Shown in pieces: positions 60,159-64,000 of a stretch of DNA of 64,000 nucleotides. Position numbers and translations under genes: made by a program. The stretch's first letter is position 1; each line of letters begins with the position of its first letter. The notes under the pieces were generated by a model that saw only the letters and a program-made list of their open reading frames with translations, had not been told where the DNA came from and did not search any database. The stretch is from Streptomyces sp. NBC_01476 (lineage in GTDB: Bacteria > Actinomycetota > Actinomycetes > Streptomycetales > Streptomycetaceae): positions 310,001-374,000 of the forward strand of contig NZ_CP109446.1 in NCBI RefSeq assembly GCF_036227265.1. Reading direction: 5' to 3'.

Positions 60159-61319
60159 TCAGTCGCCTTCCGTCCGTACCGCCTCGCTGCGTACCGCGTC
60201 GAACGCGTCCGCCAGCACGTCCCGTTCGCCCGGGTCCGCCGCCTGGCCGCGTACGTGCGCCACGAAGTCCTCGGCGATCTGCCGGTCGGTCCGGCCGCGC
60301 AGCCGCTGGGCGTAGGAGGCCGCCGGGTCGTCGTCGCCGTTCTCGGGTTCGAAGGCGAGGCTGAGGATGTGCGGGAAGCGTTTGGTGAGGGCCGCCATCG
60401 GTTCGTGCGGGCGGTAGGGGTCGGTGAGAGTGGCTTCCACCCAGGCGTCGGTGTGGCGGTCATGGGCGGGGTCGCCCAGCAGGTCGTCGAGGCGGCCGCG
60501 CAGCCGGGCGAGTCGTCTGGGCACGGGCGTGTCGACGCGTTCCGCGTCCACCTCGCCGGCCGCGCCGAGGGTGACGAGCCAGACGCTCTTGCGGTGGTGC
60601 TCCTCGGAGAAGGAGTAGGCCAGCGGTGAGCCGGAGTAGCGGACGCGTTCGCTCACCGTCTGGCAGCCGTGCAGATGGCCGAGCGCCGCGTAGTGCACGC
60701 CGTCGAAGACCGCCGCGGGGACCGCCTGGACGCCGCCGGCGGTGATGTCGCGCTCGCTGTCGCAGGGCGCGGCTCCGGTGACGAAGGCGTGCGCGAGCAC
60801 GACGGCCCTCGTGCCCTCGGCGCGGCCGGCGAGGTCGGCGCGGACGCGGTCCATGGCGGCACCGAGCACCGCCGTGTGGTCGGCCTGCTCGGCGTCGAAC
60901 TCCTGGCGGACGAGGGCGGGTTCGAGGTAGGGCAGTCCGTAGACGGCGACCTCGCCGTGCTCGTCGGAGAGCAAGACCGGCTGGTGGCAGGTCGCCGGGT
61001 CGGTGCGCAGATGGATACCGGCCCGGCCCATGATGCGGCCGCCGACGCCGAGCCGCCGGGCGGAGTCGTGGTTGCCGGAGATCATCACGGTGGGCACACC
61101 CAGCTCCGCGAGCCGGTGCAGCGCCTCGTCGAAGAGCTCGACGGCGGACAGCGGCGGCACGGCGCGGTCGTAGACGTCTCCGGCCACCAGAACGGCGTCG
61201 ACCCGCTCGCTGCGGGCGGTGTCCACCAGGTGGTCGAGGAAGGCGCGCTGGGCGTCGAGCAGGCTCACCCGGTGGAAGGACCGCCCCAGGTGCCAGTCCG
61301 ATGTGTGCAGGAATCTCAC
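60159..61319 (-). CDS. sbcD: SbcD nuclease subunit
   Basis: Mre11-type metallophosphoesterase subunit, 386 residues. Motifs: HTSDWHLGRSF, VAGDVYDRA, ISGNHDSARR, LAHAFVTG, LGHLHGCQ. It cleaves DNA ends with SbcC. GTG at 61319 follows GGGAG. Candidate -10 TACAAT lies at 61516-61521 on the minus strand. Confidence 0.95.
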   Translation of the reverse strand: MRFLHTSDWHLGRSFHRVSLLDAQRAFLDHLVDTARSERVDAVLVAGDVYDRAVPPLSAVELFDEALHRLAELGVPTVMISGNHDSARRLGVGGRIMGRAGIHLRTDPATCHQPVLLSDEHGEVAVYGLPYLEPALVRQEFDAEQADHTAVLGAAMDRVRADLAGRAEGTRAVVLAHAFVTGAAPCDSERDITAGGVQAVPAAVFDGVHYAALGHLHGCQTVSERVRYSGSPLAYSFSEEHHRKSVWLVTLGAAGEVDAERVDTPVPRRLARLRGRLDDLLGDPAHDRHTDAWVEATLTDPYRPHEPMAALTKRFPHILSLAFEPENGDDDPAASYAQRLRGRTDRQIAEDFVAHVRGQAADPGERDVLADAFDAVRSEAVRTEGD

Positions 61320-61599
61320 TCGGTGGCTCCCACCCGCACGTTTGGCCTCGCCGTTCCTTGGTGTCGGTTGACGCCGGTCCCCGTCGGTCAGCGCGGTTGA
61401 GCGCCGGTACGTACGGTCCCGGCACGGTCGCGCCGGTCGTGGCACCGCGGTCGTCCCCGCCCGGGCCGCTCCCCCGGCCCGGGTCATGTGTCCGTGGATG
61501 TCCGCGGTGATCAGGATTGTAGAGGGCGCGGGGCCGGCGCTTCGTCCGAGGGCCGTGGCGCGGGTGTGACGCGGTGTCAGCGGCGGCCGTCCTGGGCGC

Positions 61600-62226
61600 T
61601 CAGACGTCCACGTACGCGCTGCCCTCGACCGTGAGTCCCGCGGCGCCCGAGGTCGTGTCGGCCAGCCAGGACCGGAAGGCGGGCAGGTCGGCCTCGGGGA
61701 CGCCGAGGTGGAAGGTGACCTCGGCGGCGTAGGTGACGTCGCGTACGGTGCGGCCGGCGGCGCGCAGTTCGTTCTCCAGCCGGCCGGCCCGCTGGTGGTC
61801 GGCGGTGACGGTGACCAGCGCGAGGCGGCGGCGCTCGATGGTGCCGATGTTGTCCAGCGCGGCGGAGACGGCGCCGCCGTAGGCGCGGGCGAGGCCGCCG
61901 GCGCCGAGCTGGACGCCGCCGTAGTAGCGGGTGACGACGGCGACGGTGTCGCGTACCTCGCGGGCGAGCAGCACCTGGAGCATGGGGGTGCCGGCGGTGC
62001 CCCCGGGTTCGCCGTCGTCGCTCGCCCGGTGCAGGCGTCCGTCCGGGCCGATGACGTAGGCGAAGCAGTTGTGGGTCGCGGCCGGGTGCTCCTTGCGGAT
62101 CCGGCGGATGAACTCCTGCGCGGTGTCCGCCGCGGCGGCGGGGGCGAGCGCGCACAGGAAACGGGAGCGTTTGATCTCGCTCTCGTGGACGCCTTCGCGC
62201 GCCACCGTCAGATACCGGTCGATCAT
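61600..62226 (-). CDS. YigZ/IMPACT family protein
   Basis: A 208-residue member of the UPF0029/IMPACT family. KRSRFLCALAP, ATHNCFAYVIGPDGRLHRAS, SDDGEPGGTAGTPML, TRYYGGVQLGAGGL are hallmarks; a C-terminal DUF1949-like part follows. Function in bacteria is unclear; eukaryotic IMPACT acts in translation control. Confidence 0.9.
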   Translation of the reverse strand: MIDRYLTVAREGVHESEIKRSRFLCALAPAAAADTAQEFIRRIRKEHPAATHNCFAYVIGPDGRLHRASDDGEPGGTAGTPMLQVLLAREVRDTVAVVTRYYGGVQLGAGGLARAYGGAVSAALDNIGTIERRRLALVTVTADHQRAGRLENELRAAGRTVRDVTYAAEVTFHLGVPEADLPAFRSWLADTTSGAAGLTVEGSAYVDV

Positions 62227-62325
62227 CCGTTCAGCCTACGGCCGGGGGAATGGCAGCCGCCGTTCCGGGGTTCGAGCAGGCAGGACGTGATGATGGTTCC
62301 GAGACGGGACAGGCTGGAGGACGGC

Positions 62326-62736
62326 GTGTACGGCGACGCGGAGACGGTGCGGAGGATTCTGACCGGGACGGGCGACACCTGGGCGGTGGTGGGCCTGTCG
62401 AACAACACCTCGCGGGCGGCGTACGGCGTCGCGGCGGTGCTCCAGCGGTTCGGCAAGCGGATCGTGCCGGTGCATCCGAAGGCGGAGACCGTCCACGGCG
62501 AGCAGGGGTACGCCTCCCTGGAGGACATCCCCTTCCCGGTGGACGTGGTGGACGTGTTCGTCAATTCCGAGCTGGCGGGGGCGGTCGCCGACCAGGCGGT
62601 GGCGGCCGGGGCGAAGGCCGTCTGGTTCCAGCTCGGGGTGGTGGACGAGAAGGCGTTCGAGCGGACCCGGGCGGCCGGGCTCGCCATGGTGATGGACCGG
62701 TGCCCCGCGATCGAGATTCCGCGGCTGGCCGGCTGA
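62326..62736 (+). CDS. CoA-binding protein (YccU-like)
   Basis: A 136-residue Rossmann-type CoA-binding protein: TWAVVGLSNNTSRAAYGVAA, IVPVHPKAETVHGEQGYAS, AVWFQLGVVDEKAFERTRAA, MVMDRCPAIEIPRL. GTG at 62326 has an ideal GGAGG site and matches family length; ATG at 62290 or 62293 is possible. Precise role unknown. Confidence 0.82.
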   Translation: MYGDAETVRRILTGTGDTWAVVGLSNNTSRAAYGVAAVLQRFGKRIVPVHPKAETVHGEQGYASLEDIPFPVDVVDVFVNSELAGAVADQAVAAGAKAVWFQLGVVDEKAFERTRAAGLAMVMDRCPAIEIPRLAG

Positions 62737-62782
62737 GCCACCGCGGTCAGGTGCACAGACCGGAGGTGCACAGACCGGCGGG

Positions 62783-63313
62783 TCAGGTGCCCAGACCGGC
62801 GAGCACCACGGCGCCGGGGAGCCCGGCGAGCGCCTTGCCGGGGACGATGAGCTTGCCGCGCCTGGCGCCGCTGCCGATCACCACATAGGGCGTGTCGACA
62901 ACGGCCGCGTCGATCAGCAGCGGCCAGCCGGCCGGCAGCCCGACGGGGGTGATCCCGCCGTACTCCATGCCGGTCTCGCTCACCGCGAGGTCCATCGCGG
63001 CGAAGGACGCCTTGCGCGCTCCGAGGTGGCGGCGGACCAGGCCGTTGACGTCGGCGCGGGTGGTGGAGAGGACCACACAGGCCGCGAGGGTGACGTCCTG
63101 GCCGCGCTTGCCGGCCACGACGACGCAGTTCGCGGAGACATCCATCAGTTCGGGGCCGTAGGCGGCCACGAAGTCCGCGGTGTCCGCCTTCGCCGGATCG
63201 GTGTCCACCAGGATCATCTCGGGCGTCACCGCGGCGGCGACCGGCGGCGGCAGCAGTTCCCGGCGTTCGGTGGCGGGGTGGGCGTCCTCGAAGTTCCCGA
63301 TCGGTGCGCGCAT
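62783..63313 (-). CDS. YbaK/EbsC family protein
   Basis: A 176-residue YbaK-type deacylase-like protein: VVAGKRGQDVTLAACVVLST, GMEYGGITPVGLPAGWPLLI, PYVVIGSGARRGKLIVPG. Members hydrolyse mis-acylated tRNAs. It is a different subgroup from the YbaK-like protein at 19969-20454. Confidence 0.85.
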   Translation of the reverse strand: MRAPIGNFEDAHPATERRELLPPPVAAAVTPEMILVDTDPAKADTADFVAAYGPELMDVSANCVVVAGKRGQDVTLAACVVLSTTRADVNGLVRRHLGARKASFAAMDLAVSETGMEYGGITPVGLPAGWPLLIDAAVVDTPYVVIGSGARRGKLIVPGKALAGLPGAVVLAGLGT

Positions 63314-63363
63314 ACGGCGAACCTAACAAATCCCCGGACGGCGGGATCCACGGGCGGGGCCGC

Positions 63364-64000
63364 TCACGCGCCGCTCCTGTCCTCCAGTTGCCCGTCCGCC
63401 AGTTGCTCCTCCAACTCCCGCAGCGCCAGCAGCTGTTCCGGCGTGGCGCCGTCCGGGATCGGGACCGGCGCCGGAGTGCGCAGCGGTGGCTGCCAGCCCG
63501 CCGCGGGGTCCCAGCGGCGGACGACGCGGGCCGGGGCGCCTGCCACCACCGCGTAGTCGGGGACCTCACCGCGCACCACCGCCGCGGCGGCGACCACGAC
63601 ATTGCGGCCGAGCCGGGCACCGGGCAGGATCACGCACCCCGAGCCGAGCCAGCTGCCCGAGCCGATCTCCACCGGCGCGGTCCGCGGCCACTGCTTGCCG
63701 ACCGGCTGGGTGGTGTCGTCGTAGGAATGGTTGTCGCTGGTCACATAGGTGTACGGGCCGCAGTAGACGTCGTCGCCGAAGGTCACAGGCGCCGAGGCGA
63801 CCACATGGCTGCCACGGCCGAGCACGACCCCGTTGCCGAACCGCAGCACAGGGTCGGGGCCGAGGTCGAGGCCGGGCATCATCCCGGCGGTGAGCGTGAC
63901 CTGCTCACCGATGATGCAATGGTCGCCGAGGTGGATCCACCGCTCGCCGAAGACGGTCCCCTGCGGGAAGGCGAGGCGGGTACCGGCACCGATGGCGCCG
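63364..64000 (-). CDS. Hexapeptide-repeat acyltransferase, 5' end beyond window
   Basis: A partial protein (at least 212 residues) of left-handed beta-helix acyltransferases. Hexapeptide turns are seen throughout (VVLGRGSHVVASAPVTFGD; VEIGSGSWLGSGCVILPG), with the catalytic-type SDNHSYDD loop and AGAPARVVRRW. It is like maltose or serine O-acetyltransferases. The start lies beyond 64000. Confidence 0.85.
   Translation of the reverse strand, partial: GAIGAGTRLAFPQGTVFGERWIHLGDHCIIGEQVTLTAGMMPGLDLGPDPVLRFGNGVVLGRGSHVVASAPVTFGDDVYCGPYTYVTSDNHSYDDTTQPVGKQWPRTAPVEIGSGSWLGSGCVILPGARLGRNVVVAAAAVVRGEVPDYAVVAGAPARVVRRWDPAAGWQPPLRTPAPVPIPDGATPEQLLALRELEEQLADGQLEDRSGA

Overview
The window is a GC-rich (roughly 70-75%) actinomycete chromosome segment, most likely from a Streptomyces-like streptomycete. 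Supporting signs are strong third-position GC bias, many GTG/TTG starts, frequent leaderless starts, a murT/gatD pair, a WhiJ-like XRE/DUF397/ATPase trio, a urease cluster in the order ureABCFGD without ureE, and a c-di-AMP riboswitch before an NlpC/P60 hydrolase. The genus is an inference. It reads as core or near-core chromosome. There is no integrase, transposase, CRISPR array, phage block or biosynthetic cluster.

Layout. 0-9 kb: baeRF3 protein, XRE/NB-ARC regulator, GNAT, SRPBCC protein, universal stress protein, stand-alone winged-helix regulator, two small genes, PASTA lipoprotein, acyl-CoA dehydrogenase divergent from a TetR regulator. 9-15 kb: peptide deformylase, murT-gatD (lipid II amidation), 6-phosphofructokinase, CtaG-like copper protein, hypothetical protein. 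15-19 kb: a broken TROVE (Ro60/Rsr) gene with what I read as two Y-type RNAs directly upstream, then an acyltransferase and an epimerase remnant. 19-24 kb: bacterial PARG, YbaK-like deacylase, secreted S33 peptidase, a CTP-synthase-like amidotransferase divergent from a LysR regulator. 24-29 kb: urease operon. 29-33 kb: orphan Phd antitoxin, ClpP, riboswitch-controlled NlpC/P60, WhiJ-like trio. 33-38 kb: biotin genes (bioF divergent from bioB-bioA-bioD). 38-46 kb: Fic-like toxin-antitoxin pair, GNAT, two CNNM-type membrane proteins, SGNH hydrolase, purB, mug-like glycosylase, ROK regulator. 46-56 kb: HutC-type GntR divergent from an SDR, purine permease, ACT-GNAT fusion, transsulfuration enzyme divergent from an Lrp regulator, DUF885 protein, GNAT, rhodanese, second Lrp. 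56-64 kb: sbcC-sbcD, IMPACT protein, CoA-binding protein, YbaK protein, and a hexapeptide acetyltransferase cut by the window edge.

The most remarkable element is at 17294-17465 on the minus strand. It is a compact RNA whose two ends pair in a long helix and whose interior holds a circularly permuted tRNA: an elongator tRNA-Met-like anticodon loop, T arm and acceptor 3' strand, then a 3-nt loop, the acceptor 5' strand and a D arm. A second, smaller RNA at 17147-17252 shares its 25-nt 5' element and the same helix-bulge-helix fold, with compensatory base changes. Both precede the TROVE gene, which is the classic Y RNA-Rsr arrangement. The TROVE gene itself carries an out-of-frame deletion between two metal-site residues.
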